Below are positions 8,213 through 17,870 of a stretch of 64,000 nt of DNA, piece after piece (positions within the stretch are counted from its first letter, which is position 1; each line of letters starts with the position of its first letter). The DNA is taken from positions 1 to 64,000 of the forward strand of contig CAYJKQ010000004.1 in NCBI GenBank assembly GCA_964370815.1. Reading direction: 5' to 3'. Position numbers and translations under genes: made by a program. The notes under the pieces are model-generated. The model had not been told where the DNA came from. It was given only the letters and a program-made list of their open reading frames with translations, and ran no database searches. This DNA comes from UBA12087 sp964370815. Its GTDB lineage: Bacteria > Chloroflexota > Anaerolineae > Anaerolineales > Villigracilaceae.

Positions 8213-8224
8213 TGGAAAGTTCCA
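8213..8224 (+). promoter_or_regulatory. Perfect 12-bp palindrome in the cydA leader (possible operator)
   Basis: TGGAAAGTTCCA sits about 16 bases downstream of the -10 element of the cydA promoter, where a bound repressor would block transcription. The regulator is not identifiable from the window. It does not look like an FNR or Rex site. Confidence 0.35.
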
Positions 8225-8255
8225 TAATTCTTTAAATCTAACAGGAGGAAGCTGA

Positions 8256-9647
8256 ATGGATCCAGTTATTCTGTCCAGGTGGCAATTTGCCACAACAATC
8301 ATCTACCACTTCTTTTTTGTTCCATTAACCCTGGGGTTGGGTTTGTTCGTAGCCATCATGCAAACAATGTACCATCGCACTGGCAATGAAACCTATCATA
8401 AAATGACAAAATTTTGGGGAAAATTATATGTCATAAATTATGTCATGGGTGTTGTCACCGGCATCGTTCAGGAATTTCAATTTGGGATGAACTGGTCCGA
8501 ATATTCCCGTTATGTAGGGGATATCTTCGGAGCTCCCCTGGCAATTGAAGCATTGTTGGCTTTTTTCCTGGAATCCACATTTCTGGGTATCTGGTTATTT
8601 GGGGAGGGGAAATTACCCAAGAGGATCCACCTGGCATCCATATGGCTGGTTGCCCTGGGCTCAAATTTGTCCGCGTTTTTTATCCTGGTTGCGAATGGGT
8701 TCATGCAACACCCCGTCGGGTACGTAATTAACAACGCGGCTAATCGTGCTGAATTGGTTGATTTCTTTGCCCTGGCCTCCAATCCCAAAAGCCTGTTGTT
8801 CTTCTGGCATACCATTTCATCCGGGATCGCCACTGCTGCTCTTTTCATTCTTGGAATCAGTTCCTGGCATCTACTTCGTAAACAAGCCGATCAAATTTTC
8901 AAAAAATCATTTGCCCTGGCTGCCATTCTGGGGATTATGGGTGTTTCGAGCGTAGGATTGGCAGGCCATTCCCAGGGACAGGAGATGCGCAAATACCAAC
9001 CCATGAAGCTTGCAGCCCTTGAAGCACTGTGGGAATCAGAACAACCTGCCTCCTTCTCTTTGCTAACGATCGGTGACCTAAGTGGGAAGAAAGAAGTGTG
9101 GTCCCTGCGTATTCCCTTTGTTATGAGCTTCCTGGCGTGTAACAATTTTAGCTGCGGGTTACAGGGTGTAAATGAATTGCAAGCTCAATACGAGAAGGAA
9201 TACGGACCAGGTGATTACATTCCTTTGATGGTCATCACTTACTGGAGTTTTCGCCTGATGGTTGGATCTGGATTAGTTATGCTGGCTGTTATGCTATACG
9301 CAATCTTCCTCTTCTGGAAAAAATGGCCAGAGAAGTGGATGAAATTTATAAGGTGGATGCCCCTCATGATCGGATTACCTTTGCTGGCAAATTCAACAGG
9401 CTGGATCCTGACAGAATCTGGTCGTCAGCCCTGGATCGTAGAAGGGCTTCTCCGCGTGGAGGAAGGAGTCTCCCCCAATCTAACAAGTGGCATGATCTGG
9501 TTCAGTTTGATCGGGTTTGTTGCTCTGTATTCTGTCCTAATTTTTGCTGATATATATTTGCTTGCAAAATTTGCCAGATTGGATCCGGATATGGAAATTA
9601 GAGCATCCGACGACTTTGCTCCATCAATTAGTGGATCTGGAAAATAA
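8256..9647 (+). CDS. cydA: Cytochrome bd quinol oxidase subunit I
   Basis: This 463-aa membrane protein oxidises (mena)quinol and reduces O2 to water. An N-terminal heme ligand His is in SRWQFATTIIYHFFF. The quinol-binding loop is short, with KYQPMKLAALEALWES, and GRQPW is present in TESGRQPWIVEG. At about 463 residues it belongs to the short Q-loop type. The start follows CAGGAGGAAGCTGA. cydB starts 13 bases after the stop. No cydDC exporter genes adjoin it. Confidence 0.95.
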   Translation: MDPVILSRWQFATTIIYHFFFVPLTLGLGLFVAIMQTMYHRTGNETYHKMTKFWGKLYVINYVMGVVTGIVQEFQFGMNWSEYSRYVGDIFGAPLAIEALLAFFLESTFLGIWLFGEGKLPKRIHLASIWLVALGSNLSAFFILVANGFMQHPVGYVINNAANRAELVDFFALASNPKSLLFFWHTISSGIATAALFILGISSWHLLRKQADQIFKKSFALAAILGIMGVSSVGLAGHSQGQEMRKYQPMKLAALEALWESEQPASFSLLTIGDLSGKKEVWSLRIPFVMSFLACNNFSCGLQGVNELQAQYEKEYGPGDYIPLMVITYWSFRLMVGSGLVMLAVMLYAIFLFWKKWPEKWMKFIRWMPLMIGLPLLANSTGWILTESGRQPWIVEGLLRVEEGVSPNLTSGMIWFSLIGFVALYSVLIFADIYLLAKFARLDPDMEIRASDDFAPSISGSGK

Positions 9648-9660
9648 GAGGAGGATGGCT

Positions 9661-10686
9661 ATGTCCCACGAATTATTACAAATAATTTGGTTTATTTTGA
9701 TCGCAGTTTTGTGGATGGGTTTTTTCTTCCTGGAGGGTTTTGATTTTGGGGTGGGTATGCTGCTGCCATTCCTTGGAAAAAATGACACAGAACGACGATC
9801 GATCATCAACACTATTGGACCTCATTGGGATGGTAATGAAGTGTGGTTATTAACTGCCGGAGGAGCGACATTTGCAGCATTTCCTCACTGGTATGCCACC
9901 CTCTTCAGTGGTTTTTACATGGCTCTTTTTCTCCTGCTGGTCGGTCTCATCATTCGCGGAGTTGGTTTTGAATTCCGCTCAAAGAATAAAAACCCCAAGT
10001 GGCGTTCCCTGTGGGATTGGTGTATCTTTGCAGGGAGTGCCCTGCCAGCCTTAATTCTGGGAGTAGCTTTTGCGAACCTGGCTAAGGGTGTCCCCATTAA
10101 TGCCGATATGATGTATACAGGTAATTTCTTTACCTTGCTAAATCCGTACGGCTTGATCGGGGGATTAACCCTCGTGGCAGTATTCTTGTTTCATGGGATC
10201 AATTTTCTGAATTTAAAATTGACTGGTGATTTGCTGGAAAGATCAAGAAAGCTCACCCCGAAGGTCTGGGTAGCTTCATTTATCTTTTTATCAAGCTTAT
10301 TGATCCCCACAATTTTGTTAACAGACGGTTATGTAAATCACGGAGCAGCAGTAACAATAATCCCGTTGATCGCATGGATAACTTTATTGTTGGCTGGAAT
10401 TCTATTGCGACAAAAACGCGAAGGCTGGTCTTTTGTATTGACCGGCATATCTGTTCTACTTATCCCGGTGACCTACTTCCAAATCATGTTCCCGCGCGTA
10501 ATGGTTTCAAGTACAAACCCAAATTTCAGCCTGACCATATCCAATGCATCTTCATCAGCATATACTTTGAATTTAATGAGCATTGTGGCGCTGATATTTG
10601 TCCCCCTGGTTCTAGGTTACCAAATCTGGTCCTACTGGGTATTTAGAAAAAGGTTGGAAACCGATCCTGAAAAATTGCATTATTAA
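9661..10686 (+). CDS. cydB: Cytochrome bd quinol oxidase subunit II
   Basis: This 341-aa membrane protein has about eight hydrophobic segments and the family N-terminus with FFFLEGFDFGVGMLLPF and IGPHWDGNEVWLLTAGGATF. It pairs with CydA to form the bd oxidase. The start at 9661 has AGGAGG at -12 to -7; an ATG at 9655 is too close to the ribosome site, and an upstream ATG at 9544 lies inside cydA. A strong hairpin follows the stop. Confidence 0.95.
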   Translation: MSHELLQIIWFILIAVLWMGFFFLEGFDFGVGMLLPFLGKNDTERRSIINTIGPHWDGNEVWLLTAGGATFAAFPHWYATLFSGFYMALFLLLVGLIIRGVGFEFRSKNKNPKWRSLWDWCIFAGSALPALILGVAFANLAKGVPINADMMYTGNFFTLLNPYGLIGGLTLVAVFLFHGINFLNLKLTGDLLERSRKLTPKVWVASFIFLSSLLIPTILLTDGYVNHGAAVTIIPLIAWITLLLAGILLRQKREGWSFVLTGISVLLIPVTYFQIMFPRVMVSSTNPNFSLTISNASSSAYTLNLMSIVALIFVPLVLGYQIWSYWVFRKRLETDPEKLHY

Positions 10687-10702
10687 GAACAAGGATCAAC
10701 AG

Positions 10703-10734
10703 CAATCGAGAGTGGACGAATCCACTCTCGATTG
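10703..10734 (+). terminator. Intrinsic terminator between cydB and the convergent ACIII operon
   Basis: A perfect 14-bp stem (CAATCGAGAGTGGA with its complement at 10721-10734) encloses a CGAA loop just after cydB. The following TTGTTA is a weak U-tract. Because the ACIII operon ends at 10750 on the other strand, it probably works in both directions. Confidence 0.8.
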
Positions 10735-10749
10735 TTGTTAAAGGTTTGG

Positions 10750-11790
10750 TTAAGGATTCAGACTTATGATGTATGCGATCAGATCCGCAATTTCCTGTTG
10801 GGATAATGTGTTTGATCTACCCCAAGCCGGCATAGTAAAAACCGGGCTGATACCTTCAGGTGTGGAACCATTTTGAATAAATAGGTCTATATTTGTCGAG
10901 AAAATTTTCAAATCTGGATCTTTGAGGAATGGATCTACCGGATTTAAGGTTGGTATCGTCCCATCAGTAGAACCTGAATTTATAACTCCACCTGTACCCT
11001 GGGTGGAATGACAAACTGAACAATTCGCGTTAAAAAGTTGTTCTCCAGAAGTGACATCACCTGACATATTAATGGCTTCACCTGGTATTCCAGGGTTTGA
11101 TGGTCGGGGGACTTTACTGACGGGAGCATTGGGTGTTCCGATCAAGATAGACTCCACCTGGTTACCAACCTGTATTACCGGACCGGAATCAGCTTCTGCT
11201 CCTTCAGGTCTACCCATTGGCATTTGATAGAGGACAAAAAGCATTTCACGCAACTTGGAAATCTCCCAATTTCCATTTCCCAATATTTCATTACCCTTTG
11301 CACCGACAGATGTTCTTCTTGAGCCTGCCAGGATTCCAGCGTAGCTACTTAAATCCATTTGTGCAGATGCTATGGCAACATCTGCATTATGACAGGCGAC
11401 ACAAGCCAGAGCACCTGAATACCAAAGGTTGGTTTCGGTAAAAAGAACTGCAACTTCATTATAAGTTGCCGTGCAAGTGGCACCCTTGTTATCCAAAAAT
11501 GTGAATGGTTCAACTTCAGGATATCCCACATTCACCCAAGCTGAGAGAAGGGGTTCAGCGCTCACCAAGCATTTTGCGGAACTTGTTGAAACCTGATCTC
11601 TACCTTGAACAGGCAAAGTGGCAGGAAAGATGGTTGGGATGGGTGTATGGTAGATTTGAGCTAATCCAGCTTGTGAACAATCATTATTAAATCCACAATT
11701 CCCAAAATAAAGAAATGCAATAAAAATGATCAGGAAGACCGGCAATCCAAAAATCAAGCCCATCATCCAACCTTTAAAATCCTTGTTCAT
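10750..11790 (-). CDS. Membrane-anchored diheme c-type cytochrome, last gene of the ACIII cluster
   Basis: This 346-aa protein has one N-terminal transmembrane segment (LIFGLPVFLIIFIAFLYFG) and two heme c attachment motifs, CVACH and CSVCH. The C-terminal half resembles a class I cytochrome c domain, with a Met in VFTMPAWG as possible axial ligand. The start at 11790 follows AAGGGAGATG. It is the promoter-distal gene of the minus-strand operon, so it probably carries electrons to or from ACIII or the caa3 oxidase. No standard Act subunit has exactly this architecture. Confidence 0.85.
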   Translation of the reverse strand: MNKDFKGWMMGLIFGLPVFLIIFIAFLYFGNCGFNNDCSQAGLAQIYHTPIPTIFPATLPVQGRDQVSTSSAKCLVSAEPLLSAWVNVGYPEVEPFTFLDNKGATCTATYNEVAVLFTETNLWYSGALACVACHNADVAIASAQMDLSSYAGILAGSRRTSVGAKGNEILGNGNWEISKLREMLFVLYQMPMGRPEGAEADSGPVIQVGNQVESILIGTPNAPVSKVPRPSNPGIPGEAINMSGDVTSGEQLFNANCSVCHSTQGTGGVINSGSTDGTIPTLNPVDPFLKDPDLKIFSTNIDLFIQNGSTPEGISPVFTMPAWGRSNTLSQQEIADLIAYIISLNP

Positions 11791-11824
11791 AAAGACATCT
11801 CCCTTGTGTTTTATCACAAGCTAT

Positions 11825-12319
11825 TCATTTCAGGGTTCGAATGTAGTTAACAACATCCCAACGATCACGGACGTTCAGGTTTTCATTTAAAGCAGGCATA
11901 CGCCCGATAACACCATTTGAAATGGTCAAGAAAATAGCCCCATCACTGTTACTTTGTACAATTACTGTTGTTAGATCAGCGGGTTTGAACTGAAAGAAAG
12001 CAGCAACCACGCCATCCCCTTGACCAGATTGACCGTGGCATATAACACAGTTAATATTAAAAAGTTGTTCCCCACGAGCAAGTGATATTTCATCTGGTGA
12101 GACAGGATTTGCCGGAGCCCCCATCCCGGGAATAAAAGCCGCCCCTTCCACCGGTATCGAATTTATGGCAACTGGAAGTGGGTTTTCCATCGGCTTAAAA
12201 GAAGGTTGAATCTCCATATAGGAGATCCAATCGATCTTGATCAAATCGTAAGTAAAAATAAGTAAAACGCCACCGAAGACAACGACAACACTCAATATGA
12301 TGAGCAATTTTTTGATCAT
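11825..12319 (-). CDS. actE: ACIII monoheme cytochrome c subunit (ActE-like)
   Basis: This 164-aa protein has an N-terminal membrane anchor (LLIILSVVVVFGGVLLIF) and a single heme motif CVICH followed by GQSGQGDG. The Met in IGRMPALNE is a likely sixth ligand. Its ATG overlaps the ActD stop codon (ATGA), showing translational coupling; the longer upstream frame overlaps actD and is rejected. ActE is the monoheme cytochrome of alternative complex III in the families known. Confidence 0.85.
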   Translation of the reverse strand: MIKKLLIILSVVVVFGGVLLIFTYDLIKIDWISYMEIQPSFKPMENPLPVAINSIPVEGAAFIPGMGAPANPVSPDEISLARGEQLFNINCVICHGQSGQGDGVVAAFFQFKPADLTTVIVQSNSDGAIFLTISNGVIGRMPALNENLNVRDRWDVVNYIRTLK

Positions 12320-12840
12320 AATTGCTGAGCCTCCGCAGGTTCCACGGATTTTGCCCCAATACCCTTTAGGGCTGCGATTATTGTGTTTTCTTTTTCCTGG
12401 GGGCATGAAAATAATACTGCGATCTTTCCATCACTGATCTCCGGAATATATTCTTTTGGTTTATAGGAAGGAAAATGACTATCCAGGAAAACGCCAAGAA
12501 ACGTGCTGACCAGCATACCCAACATGGTCATCTCAAATATGACCACAATGGAAGGCGGAATCGGGATCAAAGGCTGTCCGCCAACATGGATCGGGTACAT
12601 AAGTGGGGTGGCAATTGAAAGAAACAATCCGATCGAGAATCCTGCCAGCGCTCCGCCCAGCGCCAATCTGGGTACATTTGTCCATTGATGCGGACGCCCC
12701 AGCATCGGTTCAGTTACCGGAATACCTGATACTATATTGATCTGTTCATTACTGATACCCAGTTGATGGAGTTTTTCCACTGCATCTGCAGCCGGATCTA
12801 TATCTTCAAAAAGTGCCAGGAGCGTTTTCATATCATCCAT
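12316..12840 (-). CDS. actD: ACIII subunit ActD (DUF3341 family)
   Basis: This 174-aa protein has a soluble N-terminal part (LALFEDIDPAADAVEKLHQL) and two transmembrane segments around residues 60-125, typical of ActD/DUF3341. The start at 12840 follows GGGGAGG. It sits 13 bases behind actC and overlaps actE by ATGA. ActD is a membrane subunit of ACIII packed against ActC. Confidence 0.88.
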   Translation of the reverse strand: MDDMKTLLALFEDIDPAADAVEKLHQLGISNEQINIVSGIPVTEPMLGRPHQWTNVPRLALGGALAGFSIGLFLSIATPLMYPIHVGGQPLIPIPPSIVVIFEMTMLGMLVSTFLGVFLDSHFPSYKPKEYIPEISDGKIAVLFSCPQEKENTIIAALKGIGAKSVEPAEAQQL

Positions 12841-12853
12841 ATGTGCCTCCCCA

Positions 12854-14272
12854 TCATTCCAATTCACTAACTGCAGGAACTGTAGCCTTGCCCACTTTGC
12901 GTAGACTGTGCGCCATCTGCCCTTCTTGAACTTCCCAAACAGGCACCAATGGAACTATACGTGAAGCCAGCATGTACAAAAGGATAAAGAACGCCAGAGT
13001 TCCCAGGCTAAGCCAGACTTCGACCCCAGGTTTGTACATGCGCCAGGTGAAAGGCATACGATTGATCGTGAGGGATATTGGCACGATTACATATCGTTCG
13101 ATATACATGGCAATATTGATGAGGAGACCAATTGTAAAGAGAATTGCAGGGTTCCTCCGGATCTTCTTATTCCATAATGTTGCCCAGGGAATCGCAACAT
13201 TGAAGATCAGCATCATAAACCACATCCACCCTAATGGACCAGATTCATGAAAATGGAGCAGAATATCTGTAAATTTATCTCCGTTGTACCACTGCACCAG
13301 ATAATCGTTGAAGAAGAAATATGCCCACGACATGGAGATTATCAGCATCAATTTCCCCATTGAGTCGAAAACTTCCGGACGGATAAAATACTTCATGTTC
13401 TTCATGGTTGCTCGAACGACCACCAGCACCATTGCAACTGCAGCAATACCCGATTGCAGTGCTCCGATCACAAAATAAGGTCCAAAGATCGTTGAAGACC
13501 AACCTGGACGCATAGCAGCTGCAAAATCCCAGGAGACGATCGTATGCACAGAAAACATTACTGGTAGAATGGCGAATGCAAAGATATTCATGGCTGAACG
13601 CAAATGAGTCCATTCTCCTTCGGTTCCACGAAATCCAAGAGCCAATGTGCGGTATAAAATTTTTCTCCAACCTTTTGAGCGATCGCGTGCCATGGCAAGG
13701 TCAGGGATAAGAGGCAGAAAAAGGTACATTGTGCTTGCCAACAAATAGGTGTTGATAGCCAAAAAATCCCACGAAAGCGGTGAATGAAAGTTAGGCCATA
13801 ATCCACGTTCATTCGGATAGGGAGCCAGAAAGTAAAACAACCAGACCCTGCCCATGTGCATAAAAATGCTTAATCCTGCTTGTACGAGGCCAAAGGTGGT
13901 CATCAATTCTGCAGCACGTGTAAATGGGCGTCGAAATTCAGCTTTGAAAACACGCAGCAAGGCTGAAACAAAAGTACCTGCATGACTGATCCCGATCCAA
14001 AATACCGTATTTACCAGGAAGATGCCCCAATAGGCTGGACGATTGACTCCTGCCACCCCCATTCCCTCGTTGATCAAATATCCCCAAGCTCCAAAAAGGC
14101 ACACCAGGACAATAATTCCCAGAAAACCAGCTACCACCCAGAATTTCCAGGATGTGGTCTGCATTGATTCCATGACCATGTCATTCATCACACCGCGTGG
14201 CAAGGGATCAAACATGAGATGCTCGGAAAACTCATTATGGGTTTTTATGGTTGAGTTATCCATTTCTGGCAT
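12854..14272 (-). CDS. actC: ACIII quinol-binding membrane subunit ActC (NrfD/PsrC family)
   Basis: This 472-aa polytopic protein of the NrfD family shows about ten hydrophobic segments. Characteristic stretches are WIGISHAGTFVSALLRVF and LAINTYLLASTMYLFLPLIPD. ActC carries the menaquinol oxidation site of ACIII. The start at 14272 follows AAGGGAGG and overlaps the 3' end of the ferredoxin gene by 17 bases. Confidence 0.92.
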   Translation of the reverse strand: MPEMDNSTIKTHNEFSEHLMFDPLPRGVMNDMVMESMQTTSWKFWVVAGFLGIIVLVCLFGAWGYLINEGMGVAGVNRPAYWGIFLVNTVFWIGISHAGTFVSALLRVFKAEFRRPFTRAAELMTTFGLVQAGLSIFMHMGRVWLFYFLAPYPNERGLWPNFHSPLSWDFLAINTYLLASTMYLFLPLIPDLAMARDRSKGWRKILYRTLALGFRGTEGEWTHLRSAMNIFAFAILPVMFSVHTIVSWDFAAAMRPGWSSTIFGPYFVIGALQSGIAAVAMVLVVVRATMKNMKYFIRPEVFDSMGKLMLIISMSWAYFFFNDYLVQWYNGDKFTDILLHFHESGPLGWMWFMMLIFNVAIPWATLWNKKIRRNPAILFTIGLLINIAMYIERYVIVPISLTINRMPFTWRMYKPGVEVWLSLGTLAFFILLYMLASRIVPLVPVWEVQEGQMAHSLRKVGKATVPAVSELE

Positions 14273-14990
14273 AAGTCGAACCTCCCTTAAGATAAGTAAC
14301 AACTGGTTCTGTCCCCAAATCTTCCAGGAGTTTTATTCCTCTTCCATTTTTTGCAAGCTTGCTAACGTTGCTTTCAGGGTCATCCAACCTGCCAAAAACA
14401 ATTGCATCAGTGGGACAGGCTTGCATACAGGCAGTGACTATTTCGCCATCTTCCGGTATTCTACCTTCCGATTTCGCTATGTCCTCGCCACTGATGATCC
14501 GCTGAACGCAAAAATTGCATTTTTCCATGATGCCTTTCCGGCGAACGGTAACATTTGGATTTAATTGATTTTCAAGCGGTGCAGGTCTTTCATAGTCACG
14601 CCAATTGAATTCACGTACCTGATATGGGCAGTTATTGGCGCAATAACGTGTTCCTACACAGCGATTATAGATCTGCATATTGATCTGTTGCGCATCGCTA
14701 TGCACAGATGCAAATACAGGGCAAACAGGTTCACATGGAGCTTTTCCACACTGTTGGCATAAGACAGGTTGAAAGGGAGTTGATTTTACTTCGGGATAAT
14801 GACCTTCCCAAAATCTTTCGACTCTTATCCATTGCATGCCTCTGCCATAACCAGCATCTTCCTCTCCTACAAATGAAATATTATTCTCCATAGCACAAGC
14901 AACTACACACGCCTGACAGCCAGTACAAATATCCTGGTCAATGACCATACCCCATTTATTCTCAGTTTTTTTCTCAGCTGTGTTTTCCAT
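14256..14990 (-). CDS. ACIII iron-sulfur subunit, separate from the molybdopterin-like chain (ActB C-terminal half)
   Basis: This 244-aa ferredoxin-like protein of the NrfC/PsrB type has four cysteine clusters: CTGCQACVVAC, CQQCGKAPCEPVC, CANNC with CNFC, and CMQAC. It should hold four iron-sulfur clusters, possibly one of them [3Fe-4S]. In many bacteria this domain is fused to the C-terminus of ActB; here it is its own gene, 44 bases behind the large chain. The start at 14990 follows GGGAGTG. Confidence 0.9.
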   Translation of the reverse strand: MENTAEKKTENKWGMVIDQDICTGCQACVVACAMENNISFVGEEDAGYGRGMQWIRVERFWEGHYPEVKSTPFQPVLCQQCGKAPCEPVCPVFASVHSDAQQINMQIYNRCVGTRYCANNCPYQVREFNWRDYERPAPLENQLNPNVTVRRKGIMEKCNFCVQRIISGEDIAKSEGRIPEDGEIVTACMQACPTDAIVFGRLDDPESNVSKLAKNGRGIKLLEDLGTEPVVTYLKGGSTYARNG

Positions 14991-15034
14991 TGATACACTC
15001 CCAAGTAATGTTATAAAGAATTCCTACCATTAAG

Positions 15035-17221
15035 TTATTCTCCCAAGCCTTCGCCAGAAACACCAATACGGCTTTCGTTCCTGGATAAAGCTTGCTTTCT
15101 TCCTGTTTTTTCAATACTCACTCTCGTGGAAGCAAACGTCAGGTCATAAGATCCATTGAGATGCAACCCCAGCAAATTTACCGGATTTGCACCGCGCCTT
15201 TCCGCATATCGACCATAAGCAGTGTGCCCCTGCCCAAAAGGGATCGCGATCACGTCTGGGCGAATTGCCGGGTAACGGTAAACCACCGCTTCAATAATTC
15301 CATATGCAGAATTAAGTCTGATGACATCATCATCCTGTAAGCCTAATTCATCCGCAGTATCGGGATTGATCTCCACCCATGAATTCCACATGACTGTTGT
15401 TGTTGGGTCAGGTGTTTCTTGTAGCCAGGGTTTGTTAGCCCCGGACCCATCCCCTAGTATGGGAGATAAAAATGGAAACAGGATGAATTCTCCCTCACCG
15501 TCAAATTCCGGTTCAGGTAGATTGATCTTTTTATTCAGAATACCACTCTCCCCTGGTTCTATCAGACCCGGGACAGCACTCCACCAGCCGCCGTATTGCT
15601 GGAATTGCGCCATGAAAGTATTGATCTCAGAAGCTTTAAAATAACCATTCATTGACACCAGGTTCAGAAAAGAATTTCTCAGGAAATCAACAATATCTTT
15701 ATAAGGGATCATATTCGCAATATCACCCCCAACTGCCTGGATGGATGCCAGAAGAATATCTGCTGTTCCCTGAGTATTATAGAATGCTGCAACGACTGGT
15801 TGTGACCCGGAAATAACAGCCCGATCACTACCGGTTTGAATTTTTTGATACCCCCATGATTCTAAAGAGGTGTGGTCGGGGAAGATAAAGTCAGATTGCA
15901 TGGCTGTCTCGTCTGGAAAAGAAGCAAACGAAATCACCAGGGGTACCTGGGAAAGAGCTTCCTCAAATCCGAGGCTGGCTGGTAATTCAAATACAGGATT
16001 GATCCCATGGACGAAAAGAGTCTTCACTTTGCCGGATTTCATCCTCTGAACCAGATCATTTACTTCCAGGAAGGAGTTTATTTTGGAGGATTGTTCCTCA
16101 TTGACAGGTAGAGCGGGTGTCAAGAATACTCCACCTTCTTCTCCGATATTATCTAGCAGCACATTAACTGCCAGGATGGCTTGTGCTGTTTCAAGTCCAT
16201 TGGTTTGTCCAAGAGCAGCCCCGCCCGGTATAATCAATGGACGGTCTGCTTCTGTAAGAATTTCTGCCAAACGATGTAAATTTTCTGTACTCACGCCAGA
16301 TCTTTCCGCTACCAACCCCACATCAACCTGCACAAAGGCATTGGGTGTCACTGAGCCTCGTTTTTCAGTCACAAGTCGTCCAAGCGCAAGCGCTACGAGA
16401 CCTTCCGTTCCAGGTAAGATCGGAAACCATTCATCCGCAACAGCTGCAGTCTGTGAAAGGCGTGGCTCAAACTGTACAAGATACCCACGTTTTCCTGTTT
16501 TTCCACGCCTTAAACTTGCAAAACCTCGTGAATATGCAACCGGCGATAAATATGTCTCAAGAAAATTTGCGCCAAATGAAAATGCTACGTCGGCATTAGC
16601 CAGATCAAAAAAAGGCAAGGATGGGCTGTTAAAAACCATTCTGGTTGCATCCATCAATGTGACCCTGGATTCAAATAGCTGCTGGGCTCCAAACCGGATC
16701 GGTGCAGGAGCACCTAATGCAGTTGATATTTCGGAGACAAGATCAAACAGATGGTCATCTTTGAGACCTAAAAGGAAAGCAATCTCTCCCGCCGAGGTTG
16801 AGGTCAAAGCATCCTTGAGTATTTTGGTGGCATCATCCCAGGACAGATTATCAAATAAGGAGCTATTTCGATTTTTTCTTTGAACAGGATTCTGAATACG
16901 ATCCGGGTTGTACAAACCCTGTAGTGCAGCCTGACCTCGAACACAAGTTTTTCCGCGATTTACCGGGTGGTTTGGGTTGCCTTCGATCTTAATGGCGCGG
17001 CCCTGCATAGTTCGCACAATGATCCCGCATCCTGCTGGACACTCCCGGCATGTAGTGGCATAGTAAGTGCTTTGACCGTTGTATGTATATTCAGGCATCT
17101 GGGCATAAGGTTCACGGACAACATAACGTGAGGCTGGACCACATCCTGTTAATACTGCTGTTGCAGCAGCACCAGCACCTGCCACCTTTAAAAAATCACG
17201 GCGGGAAATCTTATTGATCAT
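15035..17221 (-). CDS. actB: ACIII molybdopterin-oxidoreductase-like subunit (ActB N-terminal half)
   Basis: This 728-aa protein has a twin-arginine signal SRRDFLKVAGAGAAATA followed by LTGC, a possible lipobox. A CRECPAGCGIIV segment follows, then a long molybdopterin-oxidoreductase fold ending in a beta-barrel domain (LGLQDDDVIRL). ActB proteins of ACIII are reported to lack a molybdenum cofactor, so the fold is probably structural here too. The start at 17221 follows TGGAGAAAG. Gene order with the pentaheme and ferredoxin genes supports the assignment. Confidence 0.9.
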   Translation of the reverse strand: MINKISRRDFLKVAGAGAAATAVLTGCGPASRYVVREPYAQMPEYTYNGQSTYYATTCRECPAGCGIIVRTMQGRAIKIEGNPNHPVNRGKTCVRGQAALQGLYNPDRIQNPVQRKNRNSSLFDNLSWDDATKILKDALTSTSAGEIAFLLGLKDDHLFDLVSEISTALGAPAPIRFGAQQLFESRVTLMDATRMVFNSPSLPFFDLANADVAFSFGANFLETYLSPVAYSRGFASLRRGKTGKRGYLVQFEPRLSQTAAVADEWFPILPGTEGLVALALGRLVTEKRGSVTPNAFVQVDVGLVAERSGVSTENLHRLAEILTEADRPLIIPGGAALGQTNGLETAQAILAVNVLLDNIGEEGGVFLTPALPVNEEQSSKINSFLEVNDLVQRMKSGKVKTLFVHGINPVFELPASLGFEEALSQVPLVISFASFPDETAMQSDFIFPDHTSLESWGYQKIQTGSDRAVISGSQPVVAAFYNTQGTADILLASIQAVGGDIANMIPYKDIVDFLRNSFLNLVSMNGYFKASEINTFMAQFQQYGGWWSAVPGLIEPGESGILNKKINLPEPEFDGEGEFILFPFLSPILGDGSGANKPWLQETPDPTTTVMWNSWVEINPDTADELGLQDDDVIRLNSAYGIIEAVVYRYPAIRPDVIAIPFGQGHTAYGRYAERRGANPVNLLGLHLNGSYDLTFASTRVSIEKTGRKQALSRNESRIGVSGEGLGE

Positions 17222-17257
17222 ATCTTTCTCCAAATCATAACTTTAGTGAATATGCCT

Positions 17258-17833
17258 TTATCGATGGCAAGTTGCACAATCCGTTAATAAAGCCAATTTC
17301 AATTCATCACCATCAGCGTTCTCCCGGTGACAACTCAAACACCAGCCCATATTTTGCCCGGAACGAGCGATGGCAACTTTTTCCCGGCTGATCTCTCCGT
17401 GGCAGGTTTCACAATTCAAACTTGCCGCTATATGGGGCCGGTGGTTAAAATATACAAAATCGGGCTGGATGAACACCGGCACCCAGGGTATCGGTACTCC
17501 ACTCGATACATAATCGGCTAATTTTTGTTGTTCAGCATTCTTGATGGGCATCTGCTGGTGACAGCCCCAACACTTTGCACTGGTTGGTAATCCCGCTGAG
17601 GCTTGTTTCCAGGCACCCGGGTGACAATACAGGCATTGCACTCCAAAGCCAACGTGAACTTCATGATTAAATTGGATGGGTTGTAATGGAGACTGCTGCA
17701 TGCGCCAGACAGCATAACCTGAACCACTCAGAAATACTATCAATATTATTCCTGCTCCAAGCATAAATAATGGTTTTCTAATTAAGATTCTACTTTTTTC
17801 GAGAAAATTAAATTTTCGCAATCTTTCCAGCAT
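17258..17833 (-). CDS. actA: ACIII pentaheme cytochrome c subunit ActA
   Basis: This 191-aa protein has one N-terminal transmembrane segment (MLGAGIILIVFLSGSGYAVW) and exactly five CxxCH motifs: CLYCH, CWGCH, CETCH, CLSCH and CATCH, the last at the C-terminus. Five hemes in a short membrane-anchored chain is the hallmark of ActA. The start follows GAGGAGATTCC. It lies between a diheme cytochrome gene and the ActB gene. Confidence 0.93.
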   Translation of the reverse strand: MLERLRKFNFLEKSRILIRKPLFMLGAGIILIVFLSGSGYAVWRMQQSPLQPIQFNHEVHVGFGVQCLYCHPGAWKQASAGLPTSAKCWGCHQQMPIKNAEQQKLADYVSSGVPIPWVPVFIQPDFVYFNHRPHIAASLNCETCHGEISREKVAIARSGQNMGWCLSCHRENADGDELKLALLTDCATCHR

Positions 17834-17870
17834 GGAATCTCCTCACAAATTATGAGAATAATTGACCTGA

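Noticed and set aside
16083..16883. 266-codon plus-strand frame
   Set aside because: Antisense to the ActB coding region, whose Tat signal and oxidoreductase fold are clear.
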